DNA of 64,000 nucleotides from Pyrus communis (lineage: Eukaryota > Streptophyta > Magnoliopsida > Rosales > Rosaceae): positions 1,309,501-1,373,500 of the forward strand of contig NC_084819.1 in the NCBI RefSeq assembly GCF_963583255.1. The letters are read 5' to 3'. Under the pieces are notes generated by a model that worked only from the letters and a program-made list of their open reading frames with translations, made no database searches and was not told the DNA's origin. Both the position numbers and the translations under genes were made by a program. Positions within the stretch are counted from its first letter, which is position 1. The number at the start of each line of letters is the position of its first letter. Shown here one piece after another: positions 44,096-53,338 of the stretch.

Positions 44096-44314
44096 GGCAA
44101 AATCATCATAAAAACCATCACTCATTTGAACTACGTCATGACTTGATCTCTTCTTTGGAAGAGTACGTAGGCAACTTGAAACTTCAAAACTTCAAGTACA
44201 GTCACAACAAAATAAATAAATAAATGTTTCATTAAAGAAAGTCAATTTTATTACAAAAGAAAAAAAAAATACATATGTTACTATGTATTAGAAAAAAAAA
44301 ATATATTCTCTATT

Positions 44315-44315
<1 letters not shown>

Positions 44316-44346
<31 letters not shown>
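44316..44346 (+). repeat. Poly-A tract, 31 bp
   Basis: A run of A lies between the gag end and the captured LRX fragment. A poly-A at this position could mark the end of an older transcript or an insertion seam. It may also be a plain microsatellite. Confidence 0.7.
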
Positions 44347-44349
<3 letters not shown>

Positions 44350-44471
44350 GAATGCATGTATATGTGTTCTCCCAAAATCAGCAAAAAAAAAATAAATAAA
44401 AAAAAATCAAGTCCTTAAAGTCCAAGCCCAGCGGCCGAATCGGCCCAAGTCACCATCTTCTTCTCTCCTTC

Positions 44472-45409
44472 ACTAGCTCCGAATCCAGCTTCAAAGTCAA
44501 CTCATCCAACAGCAGCCGCATTATCAGCCATGGACCTCTCTCCGACGAGGAAGCCCTCTACATCAAGCACCGCCAGCTCCTCTACTACCGCGACGAGTTC
44601 GGTGACCGCGGCGAGCATGTGACGGTCGACCCCTCGCTGGTCTTCAAGAACGACCGGCTCCGGAACGCTTACATAGCTCTGCAGGCGTTGAAGCAGGCCA
44701 TTCTCTCCGACCCGTTCAACATCACGGGCAATTGGGTCGGATCTAATGTCTGCAAGTACACCGCTGTTTTCTGCACCAAGGCGCTCGACAATAGAACGAT
44801 CCGGACTGTGGCGGGGATCGACCTCAACCACGGCGACATTGCCGGGTACTTGCCGGAGGAGCTCGGGCTGCTCACGGATCTCGTATTGCTCCACATCAAC
44901 TCCAACAGGTTCTGTGGAACTGTACCTCACAAGTTCAACCGCCTGAAGCTGCTGTTCGAGCTCGATTTGAGCAATAATCGGTTCGCCAGAAAGTTCCCTC
45001 GGGTGGTTCTCCGGCTGCCGAAGCTGAAATTCTTGGATCTGAGGTTCAACGAGTTCGAAGGGACGGTGCCGAAGGAGCTGTTCGACAAGGACTTGGACGC
45101 CACTTTCATCAACCACAACCGGTTCCGGTTCAATCTGCCTGATAACTTCGGGAACTCGCCGGTCTCCGTCATCGTCCTCGCCAACAACAAGTTCCACGGC
45201 TGCGTTCCGGCTAGTTTGGGGAACACGTCAAACCTCAACGAGATTATCCTGATGAACAATGGATTCCGGTCTTGCTTGCCGTCAGAGATTGGGATGCTGA
45301 AGAACTTGACGGTGTTCGACGTCAGCTTCAACCAGTTTCTGGGGTTGCTACCGGAGACGATTGGAAGGATGGTGAGCTTGGAGCAGCTCAATGTGGCCCA
45401 CAACTTTCT
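44472..45409 (+). pseudogene. Captured fragment of a leucine-rich repeat extensin (LRX) gene
   Basis: An open frame of about 312 codons matches the N-terminal LRR part of plant LRX proteins: EEALYIKHRQLLYYRDEFGD, VTVDPSLVF, NITGNWVGSNVC, VAGIDLNHGDIAGYLPEELG, FCGTVPHKFNRLKLLFELDL, FINHNRFRFNLPDNFGNSPV, and FHGCVPASLGN. LRX proteins are cell-wall proteins that bind RALF peptides. The fragment lacks a certain start and signal peptide and ends at VSLEQLNVAHNFLS, before the Cys-rich hinge and the extensin Ser-Pro repeats. At 45409/45410 it joins a sugar-transporter fragment in a different frame. It lies in the retrotransposon's sense orientation. LRX genes are usually intronless, so absence of introns here is not informative. 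Confidence 0.9.
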
Positions 45410-45724
45410 GTCGCTGGAACTGTTCTCTATGTATTGTCCTTTTCATTTGGCGCTGGCCCTGTGCCTGCTCTTCTTCTACCAGAGATTTTTGCTTCAAGAA
45501 TCAGAGCAAAAGCAGTTTCTTTGTCATTGGGCATGCACTGGATTTCAAACTTAGTCATAGGCCTCTACTTCTTGAGCCTTGTAACTAAGTTCGGGATCGG
45601 CACAGTGTATTTTGGATTCGCTGGCGTCTGCCTTCTGGCTGTCTTGTACATAGCTGGTAATGTGGTTGAAACGAAAGGTCGTTCGTTGGAGGAAATAGAG
45701 CGTGCTCTTAGTGTTGTCACTTGA
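45410..45724 (+). pseudogene. Captured 3' fragment of a plastidic glucose transporter (pGlcT) coding sequence
   Basis: The frame from 45410 reads 104 codons to a stop at 45722-45724: VAGTVLYVLSFSFGAGPVPA, LLLPEIFASRIRAKAVSLS, MHWISNLVIGLYFLS, FGIGTVYFGFAGVCLLAVLY, and ETKGRSLEEIERAL. This matches the C-terminus of plastid-envelope glucose transporters of the major facilitator family, which are about 540 residues long. Only the last few membrane helices are present. There is no intron, although pGlcT genes in plants have many (from memory), which suggests capture from mRNA. The frame is shifted relative to the LRX fragment upstream. Confidence 0.9.
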
Positions 45725-46252
45725 TTACGATATGATTCAAACTACGAGCAAAAATCTCCAGCAGCTTCGGATTTTGGCCTTAAGCACTGACAGCATCACC
45801 TCCTTTTCTTGCTATGCGGACTAGTTCATTCCTCACTGTTTCAGGAGAGGTAGACACCAAGGCCATTGAGAAGAGCGCCAAGATTGGGTTGGCTCTTGCT
45901 CTCAAGCCATGAGCGGGTTGATTGCTCACTGCGGCAGGGAGCAGAGTCCATATGGTAGGGGAAATCGTTCTGTTTTGATGGCATTGATTATGGTGGCAGC
46001 ATTGGGTTGAATCGCAATGGTGATGGTGGAGCTTTTTCCTCTGTCTCCTCACGGCTGTGCTCCATCTTTAGCTCTCCAAACTCCATAGCCGCAGCAACAA
46101 CATCCACTAACTACCTCAAGCTTCTCACTCTGGCCACCGTGGTCAAAATCGGCGAAGAACTTCAGTGACCACTGTCAAACGACTAGCCGATCATGAAGCT
46201 CGACGCCTTACACTCTGCTTCAAGCTCTGGCTGCTTCTGCACTTCCGCCATG
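45725..46252. other. Unassigned insert inside the retrotransposon
   Basis: The sequence is less AT-rich than its surroundings and looks like more captured genic DNA. A minus-strand frame (45780-46052) contains [21 protein letters not shown] recognise no family. The first part could be the transporter's 3' untranslated region. Confidence 0.35.
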
Positions 46253-46549
46253 GCTGCTGCCTGTGAATGTGATTAACAAAAACAAAGTTTGTCAACTCAC
46301 ATCTGCTTGCCTCTGCTGCTGCCTGTGAATGTGATTAACAAAAACAAAGTTTGTCGACTCACATCTGCTTGCCTCTGCTGCTGCCTGTGAATGTGATTAA
46401 CAAAAACAAAGTTTGTCAACTCACATCTGCTCGCCTCTGCTGCTGCCTGTGAATGTGATTAACAAAAACAAAGTTTGTCAACTCACATCTTCTTGCCTCT
46501 GCTGCTGCCTTTGAATGTGATTGACAAAATCAAAGTTTGTCAACTCACA
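46253..46549 (+). repeat. 62-bp minisatellite, about five copies
   Basis: Units start at 46253, 46315, 46377, 46439 and 46501, each with GCTGCTGCCTGTGAATGTGA and CAAAGTTTGTCAACTCACA. The first four are nearly identical. The fifth has several differences (CCTTTGAATGTGATTGAC) and ends early. Confidence 0.9.
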
Positions 46550-46670
46550 CCCAAAGATCTCCTCCGTCTTCTCTCAGACTCGGCCTGGGTTTTCACCCAC
46601 AAACTCAGCCTTGCAGATCACCATATAAAGAAAAAAAAAAATGATGGAATCTGGATGGACAGCACCATCC

Positions 46671-46671
<1 letters not shown>

Positions 46672-46712
<41 letters not shown>

Positions 46713-46880
46713 ATATATATATATATATATATATAAAATAAAAACAATGATGGTGCTTCTGGAACCATGTGCAAAAAGAAAAATATATATATATATATAT
46801 ATATATATAATAAAAAGAAAGAAAAAAAAAAAACAATAATTGTGCTTCTGGCATCATCTGAAATATATATATATATATAA
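46672..46880 (+). repeat. Low-complexity poly-A and (AT)n cluster
   Basis: About 40 A residues (46672-46711) are followed by (AT)n. Two further copies of a phrase with ATGATGGTGCTTCTGG / ATAATTGTGCTTCTGG alternate with A-runs and (AT)n up to 46880. The long open frames here on the minus strand (mostly Phe, Ile and Tyr) are artefacts of this composition. Confidence 0.85.
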
Positions 46881-47079
46881 ATGAATGGTGGATTAGTGCC
46901 ACCGAAAGCAAAGAAAAGTAAAAGAAAAATAAAATAGAATAAAATAATAATAATAATAATAAAATAAAATAAAAATGAATGATGATGGATGGTGATGTAT
47001 ATGTTTTATTTGTATTTAGCACAATACACTGAATAAAATAAAGCATGTCCATTAATCTCCAAGAAATTACAAGTGTGTA

Positions 47080-47112
<33 letters not shown>

Positions 47113-47120
47113 TGGAGCTT

Positions 47121-47753
47121 TCACAAAGGATGTTCACGTGAAGCCCCATTACTTGGCAAAACTCTAGAAGCAGAAGGCATCGGAGCAGAAGGCATCGAAG
47201 CTAGAGCATTCCAGGCCTCAATACTTGGCCAAACGCTGGAAGACCCAGGAAAAAGGTGCCTCTGGAGGAAAGACGAAAACCTTTGACGGTCACTTTGAAT
47301 CCGACCTTCAGACTCTTGCAGCTCATCAAGCTTCCTCTTCATGCCCGTTGAATAGTTGTTTGCAAGCACGTGCAAACTTCTATTCTCATACTTCAGCTGC
47401 TTGATCTCTTGCTTGAGACTTTCCACCTCTGCCATCAACGATTCAACCTGACGGGAGCGAGCAAGTAGGCGTTGGCCCATGTTGGACACAGAGCCTGCAC
47501 ACTGAACGCTGAGAGCGAGGGACTCTTGAACGGCCAACTCATCGGACCGTCCTGACAGCAGCCTACTATCTTTTGGAGTGAGGAGGTTCCTAGCTACTAT
47601 TGTAGCTGTTGTGGCGTCCTGCATCACGGAGTCTTCACCTGTAAGAGGACCGTTAGAAGATAAGAAAGAAGGGCGCCATACGTTACCTTGACGCGGCACG
47701 CCCGTATCACTGCTGAGACTCAAGTCTAAGCTAAGGTTCGATGGGTTTGCCAT
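47121..47753 (-). CDS. Antisense coiled-coil protein of the retrotransposon, function unknown
   Basis: This intact 210-codon frame runs opposite to gag, between the captured genes and the 3' LTR. The N-terminus is Ser/Leu-rich (MANPSNLSLDLSLSSDTG) and is followed by VARNLLTPKDSRLLSGRSDE. A coiled coil occupies about residues 97-160, with heptad-like RQVESLMAEVESLKQEIKQL, KYENRSLHVLANNY and MKRKLDELQESEGR. The tail is Pro/Ser-rich. No domain family is recognised. I have the impression that similar predicted proteins recur in Rosaceae genomes, probably from related elements. Upstream (47850-48240) are GC-richer direct repeats that could be its promoter. A role in the element's life cycle is conceivable but unproven. 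Confidence 0.55.
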   Translation of the reverse strand: MANPSNLSLDLSLSSDTGVPRQGNVWRPSFLSSNGPLTGEDSVMQDATTATIVARNLLTPKDSRLLSGRSDELAVQESLALSVQCAGSVSNMGQRLLARSRQVESLMAEVESLKQEIKQLKYENRSLHVLANNYSTGMKRKLDELQESEGRIQSDRQRFSSFLQRHLFPGSSSVWPSIEAWNALASMPSAPMPSASRVLPSNGASREHPL

Positions 47754-47859
47754 TTTTCAAAAGTGTTCAAAGAGAAGGGGTGGATGGAGATAATTCTCAA
47801 AAGGCCGGAGACGATTTTCAAGAATGGGCAATTTTCAGAGTGTGTAGGTTGGAGTGATT

Positions 47860-48240
47860 GATACCTCTGTAAAAAGCCAAGCGACACGACCACCGATTCA
47901 AAAAATCCGGATTTTCCTGCGTGAAGTTCGGCGACGCGTTCGCGGCTTTTCAGAAAATGCGTTCAACTTTGTCAAAAGATATCTGACAAAGTCGAGAACA
48001 CGTGGAGGCCATCATCGCAACTACACGTCTTTAGCCGACAAGCGCAAAGTTCGGCGACGCTTTCTCTACTTTTCAGAAAACGCGTGCAACTTTGTCAAAA
48101 GTGGCGCTCGTTCAGAAATCGAGGAGGCGTCGTTCAGAAATCGAAGAGGCGTCGTTCAGATATCGAAGAGACGTTTGTCGACAAGGGTAAAAGAACGGTA
48201 CCACCACTTGCTATTAAGAAATCCCTATATGTGTCGACCT
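47860..48240. repeat. Direct repeats upstream of the antisense frame
   Basis: Two copies of a segment with AAGTTCGGCGACGC and CAACTTTGTCAAAAG lie about 120 bp apart (near 47927 and 48047). Three short copies of CGTTCAGAAATCGAGGAGG-like sequence occur at about 48110-48165. Confidence 0.7.
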
Positions 48241-48479
48241 TCGTCTCTTAGGGCAAGGCAGACCTGAAGAAAATGCCCAACTCTTCCTCACCTCTGAGGG
48301 CGCACTCCCAGCAAAGCCTCTCGAAATACACAATTCTTCTTCTTCCTTTAAGAAAACCTATTCAACCTTTGAAGATACCAGATGCCTGGAGTACAGATGA
48401 CCCAGGAGGAAACGATAGATTGAAGCATGTGCTGATTCATTCACCGCTTCTTCAAAAGAAAAGGTATCTCATATCATCA

Positions 48480-48885
48480 AGGGCGAAAGCAAAGGTATCT
48501 CATATCATGCTTTTTCCCTATCTTTTCCTTTGCCCTTGTTCTCACCTGCCAAGACAAGGACAGAGAAAACAATATGTCGGAACCTCCACTCAAACCAGTT
48601 GCCACCAAGAAGTGAAGCACCATTTAAATGCAAATGTTGCATTCAACTCCTGCATCGGAGGACAAATACTACAAGAGAAGAGGCTAAACCTGCATAAGGA
48701 AATACCACTTCTGCAAAGGGGAGCAAGTAAGGCAAGTGAAAATGATACATCGAAGCATGTGGAGACAAGCACAACAAATATATGTGTTGATTCATTCGCT
48801 GCTTCTTCGAAAGCAAAGGTATCTCATATCATGCTTTTTCCCTGTCTTTTCCTTTGTCCTTGTTCTTACTCGCATGGCAAAGTGA
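48480..48885 (+). repeat. Two diverged copies of a 70-bp segment
   Basis: The phrase GCAAAGGTATCTCATATCATG followed by CTTTTTCCCTATCTTTTCC occurs at about 48488 and again at about 48814, each preceded by TTCATTC-C-GCTTCTTC. This part of the retrotransposon has no recognised gene. Confidence 0.7.
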
Positions 48886-49035
48886 AATAAGCAATCAGCC
48901 GGCACTTGGAGTCAGTCTTCCGATCTGGAACCGACTACCTGGAATCTATTCCTGGTTGCTTACCTAGCGTTGCTCTCGAGTAGTCATCTTCAACGGTTGA
49001 TACACTGCCAGAGAAGGGACAAGGAAACTTCAATT

Positions 49036-49066
49036 TTTCCAATTCGTATTCAATACGAATTGGAAA
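49036..49066. other. Perfect 15-bp inverted repeat with a one-base centre
   Basis: TTTCCAATTCGTATT at 49036-49050 and AATACGAATTGGAAA at 49052-49066 are exact reverse complements around a single C. It lies 740 bp before the 3' LTR. Confidence 0.9.
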
Positions 49067-49137
49067 GATTGAACAAAGAAACAGGTCAGCACCTCCACCT
49101 CGTACTTGCCTGCCATATCCTGAAACCGCTCGTAGAC

Positions 49138-49735
49138 CTTCGGGGGGAGACCAAAAGAATCCTGCTGCCCAGTTCAAGAGTAGCACAAAGGAAAATCAAC
49201 GATGGGAGGAAACCAGAAAATCTTCCAGTCGAACTCAAGATCAAGCCTCAATGGCCCTTGAAGAAATCACAAGTCCGATTCAAAATCAAGTGTTCACCAC
49301 CCTTGAATCAAATTCAACTCCAGATAAAAGGAGTAAGTTCAAACCTTCGGAGGAGACCAAAAGAATCTTCCAGCCCAGTTCAAGATTAACCTTGTGGAAA
49401 ATCAACGATGGGAGGAAACCAGAAAATCTTCCAGTCGAACTCAAGATCAAGCCTCAATGGCCCTTGAAGAAATCACAAGTCCGATTCAAAATCAAGTGTT
49501 CACCACCCTTGAATCAAATTCAACTCCAGATAAAAGGAGTAAGTTCAGACCTTCGGAGGAGACCAAAAGAATCTTCCAGCCCAGTTCAAGATTAAGCTTG
49601 TGGAAAATCAACGATTGGAGGAAACCAGAAAATCTTCCAGTCGAACTCAAGATCAAGCCTCGATGGCCCTTGAAGAAATTTCCAGCTCAATTCAAGATCA
49701 AGCCTCGACGGCCCTTGGGTTGACATCTACATTAA
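49138..49735 (+). repeat. 206-bp tandem repeat, about three copies, before the 3' LTR
   Basis: GAAAATCAACGAT occurs at 49191, 49397 and 49603, exactly 206 bp apart. Each unit includes CTCAAGATCAAGCCTCAATG followed by GCCCTTGAAGAA, the motif also repeated in the LTRs. Open frames across it are repeat by-products. Confidence 0.9.
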
Positions 49736-49790
49736 GGGACTTCAAAACGCATCTTCTACACGTGACAAGCACATGTCAACGACGCGCCTT

Positions 49791-49804
49791 GAAGTGGGGG
49801 CATT
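49791..49804 (+). other. Polypurine tract of the gag-only retrotransposon
   Basis: GAAGTGGGGGCATT directly precedes the 3' LTR (TGTAGACATCG). The purine run GAAG-GGGGG is the expected primer for plus-strand DNA synthesis. Confidence 0.7.
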
Positions 49805-50791
49805 TGTAGACATCGAAATTTCGGTGAAATGAATGTTAACCAATAATTAAAATTTCAACGCTCACGTGTCACATAAATTTTACATGTAGCGTGTGACTCA
49901 ACGAAAAATCGAAATAAATTGGAAAGGTCATCAAATAGGACACGTGTCAATATCTGGCAGAAATGATTTATTTCATCTGATTATTTAAATCCAAAAATCA
50001 AGTTTTGGAATTCTATAAATAGGAGGCCAAGGCATTCATTTCAAAAAAAAAAAAAGAAAGAAAGAAGGGAAGAAGAAAGAAAGGAAGAAGAGAAAGAAAG
50101 AAGGGAATTTACATCACACCAAAACCTTGAAGCCTCGAAACTCTAAAGCTCTCAAGCAAAATCCCGAAGGATCAAGAAAACACTCTTCGTTCTTCGTCAA
50201 ACCCTCCTTCAAGGTCAAGCCCCAACGGCCCTTGAAGAACTTCCGCCGACTCAAGATCAAGCCCCGACGGCCCCTTGAAGAAAGTGTTCATCATCCGTTC
50301 GTCCTAAGATCAAGCCCCAACGGCCCTTTGGATCAACAACCTCAACAAATCCACACATCCAATCAGTCTTCAAGATTAGGCCCAAAAGCCCTTGAAGATC
50401 CGCTCATCCATCAACCCTCAAGATCAAGCCCCGACGGCCTCTTGAAGAAATCCATACACTCAATCTTCAAGATTAGGCCCAAAAGCCCTTGAAGATCCGC
50501 TCATCCATCAACCCTCAAGATCAAGCCCCGACGGCCCCTTGAAGAAATCCATACACCCAGTCTTCAAGATCAAGCTCAAAAGCCCTCGAAGATCCGTTCA
50601 TCAACTGTTCATCCCTAGATCAAGCCCCGACGGCCCTTTGGATCAACAGCTCATCCACAAACCTACACCCTACGAAGATAGAATCAGAGGATCAAATTAC
50701 AAAGAGATTGTAACCCCAAAATCATTAAACATAAAATATATTTTGTACACGGTATTCTTGTTTCTTGTTTCAGGAACTTTTCGTGTTTACA
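49805..50791 (+). repeat. 3' LTR of the gag-only retrotransposon
   Basis: 987 bp, matching the 5' LTR throughout apart from a shorter A/G tract at about 50043-50070. TATAAATAG is at 50014-50022. The copia sequence resumes immediately after the GTGAT duplication at 50792-50796. Confidence 0.95.
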
Positions 50792-52351
50792 GTGATAAAA
50801 TATCTTTTTCCTCCTCTTGTTAAAACATCATTAAATTCACATATGTCAGAATGTATTAAATCTAATAAATTTGTATTTCTTTCGGCACTTAGAAAAGGTT
50901 TCTTAGTCATTTTCGCTTGAATACATGTTTCACATTTATCATTGTAATCATCATTTCAAGCAATTAAACCAAGTGTGCGCATGTATTTTAAAGATCTAAA
51001 ATTTACATGTGCTAAGCGTAAATGCCATAAATGAGATGAAGATTCAACAATATAAGCAGAAGAATTCACTTTATTATTAATACTTAGTTTAAACATCCCA
51101 TTTTTTGACATTATTAACTTGTTGGACTCTAGAACAGTCTTTGTACCGTTCTTACACAATAAATTTGCAGAACAAGATTCTTTCTAATTTCTGGAACATG
51201 TAGTACATTAAGCAATGTCAATTTCTTCCCAGAAGTAAATTGAAGTTCAACGGTTTCTTTTCCTAGAACTTTGGCAGAATTATGATTCCCCATTAAAACC
51301 TCTTGATTGTTCGTTGATACTTCATATGTCATGAATTGTGCCTTGTCATTATACACATGTATAGTTGCCACTGAGTCACACCACCAATCAGATGATTTTA
51401 TTGCCGATGCCATATTTAGTTCGGTAATCATGCCAATATGCATCATTGATACCATTGCAACAATGTTATCAATTCCATAATTTTTCACCATATTTGCGCT
51501 ATTGGTCTTATTGGCATATTCCTCACTCGTTTTTCTGTGTCTACAATCACAAATGTAATGGTATTTCTTTCCACAATGGTAGCAGACACCATTTGCATTC
51601 TTTTGATTGTTGTTGGAATTGGTCTTCTTAAACTTCCATTTCTCAATTTTGACTTTGAAGTTCTTTTTGTATTTGTTTCCTTCGACAATGTGAACTTTAG
51701 AGGAATCTTGATTTGCAAAATTCTTATCACAATTTCGAGTTTCCTCTTCAATTTGAATACCCTTTTGCAAATCCTCCAAACTAATATCTTCCACCATGTG
51801 TAGAAGTTTCTTTTTATAGTTATTCCATGTTTGGGGTAATTTTTCCATAATAGCCCAATCTATCATAGGATCCTAAATAACTATTTAAGTTCACGAAACT
51901 TTGAGACCAAGACCAATAATTCATAAACTTGGTCTAGGATGAGTTTGTTATCAAACATAGTGAACTCATAATATTTGAACATTAAAAATTTATCGGTACC
52001 TCCTTTTGCCGTTATGTACTTGTGTTCAAGTGCTTCCCAAATTTCCTTTGATTGAATGGGTGCGTACAAGTCATATAAGCAATCAGATAATGTGCCCAAG
52101 ATGTGTCCTCGACATACCATTTCATTTTCTTCGCACTTCTTTCGATTGGCAACTATTTTGTTCGAGTCTTTGTCACTTGGTTTACGAATAAGCTCCAATT
52201 TCGGGTCCAGCACATATATGACATTTAGAACAATAAGCATGAAACACATCTTGTGCTTCCATCAGGTGAAGTTTGATCCATCAAATTTGTCTAACTTGTA
52301 GACATCTTGATTGATAATCTTCAAAACCATGTTATCAAACTTGTTCTCCAT
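50792..52351 (-). pseudogene. Copia gag, protease and pre-integrase region, disrupted
   Basis: The minus strand starts MENKFDNMVLKI at 52351 and continues with a gag domain (KMCFMLIVLNVIYVLDP-like, KEIWEALEHKY, KFLMFKYYEF). A CCHC knuckle follows (CYHCGKKYHYICDC). The protease active site reads WWCDSVATIH, where family members normally have DSGATIH, so the catalytic-loop Gly is replaced by Val. A GAG-pre-integrase piece (SHLWHLRLAHVNFRSLKYM) ends at the 10.3 kb insertion. Frame breaks occur near 51880 and 51150. Confidence 0.85.
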
Positions 52352-52926
52352 GACGAAAATAACACTTTAAGATTGGGTGAGTAAATGTAGAAATATAGAG
52401 AATAATCCAAAGAATGACTTTGAGGTACGACTTGAATTGTTTTCTTAAAGTGTTGTTTGCTCCCACTCGAATAAGTTTGTTAAAGGATTCTTGGCAAATC
52501 ACTTCCAGGATACAACAAAGTATGGAATATTCGATTAGCAAAACCGAATTATATTCCCTTAGAAATAACTAGAAAGAAATTGTATGAATGTGATGGAGAG
52601 AGAGAAGAGAGAGCAAAGAAATTGTGTAGATAACAAATTTCTGAATTGTGTATGAAGCATTATGCCACAACAGGTATTTATAGACATTAACAGCACTCAT
52701 TCATTTTGGTTGAAGATATACAACTTTTATTAAGACTGTTGATCCAAAAGACATGTCCAATTTCATAAATTAATATTGACTGGTTGCATAATTTTAATTT
52801 TACTTATACTGTTTGAGTATAACAATCTCAAACATTATGTCTTTTAATCAAATGTAGCAACAATTCAACCAAAAGGTACAAGAGTAAAATGGTGGATTAT
52901 ACAACCTTTGTAAAGGTTGCCACACA

Positions 52927-53297
52927 TAGACCTGGCAATTTCTGACACGACCCGATAACCCGACACGACACGACACGAAATTAACAGGTGTTTGGGTCGA
53001 CACGATAACGAATCGGGTCTTATCGGGTAACCCGATAAGCACCTGTTAAGATAACGGGTTGGGTCGGGTATACACGTGGGTAAACACGATACACGATAAG
53101 CAGAATATTATTTTTATAATTTTATAACCCTCAAAAAATACTGTAATAATTATATACATTAATTTTACAATTTTATACCCCTAAAAATTATAATAAATAT
53201 ATATATATATATTAAATTAACTATAAAATTTTTAATAATTATAATAATTATATATACTATAATAATTATACCCCCAAAATATTAAGTCTATCTATAC

Positions 53298-53338
<41 letters not shown>

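Larger units (their letters stand above)
40456..50791 (+). mobile_element. Young gag-only LTR retrotransposon carrying captured host gene fragments
   Basis: Long terminal repeats at 40456-41446 and 49805-50791 are identical by eye except for a 4-bp length change and one G in an A/G tract. Perfect GTGAT duplications flank the element (40451-40455 and 50792-50796). A primer-binding-like site follows the 5' LTR, and a purine tract precedes the 3' LTR. The internal region encodes a Ty3/gypsy-like gag (41519-43888). I see no protease, RT, RNase H or integrase motif on either strand. Instead it holds LRX and plastidic glucose transporter fragments, an antisense coiled-coil frame and several repeat arrays. 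It must depend on enzymes from another element. It resembles the LARD class but keeps gag. Confidence 0.93.

Noticed and set aside
46475..47124. Long Phe/Ile/Tyr-rich frame on the minus strand and a Lys-rich frame on the plus strand
   Set aside because: Both are products of poly-A and (AT)n tracts.
48970..49809. Overlapping plus-strand frames of 69-139 codons
   Set aside because: They follow the 206-bp tandem repeat and are not gene-like.
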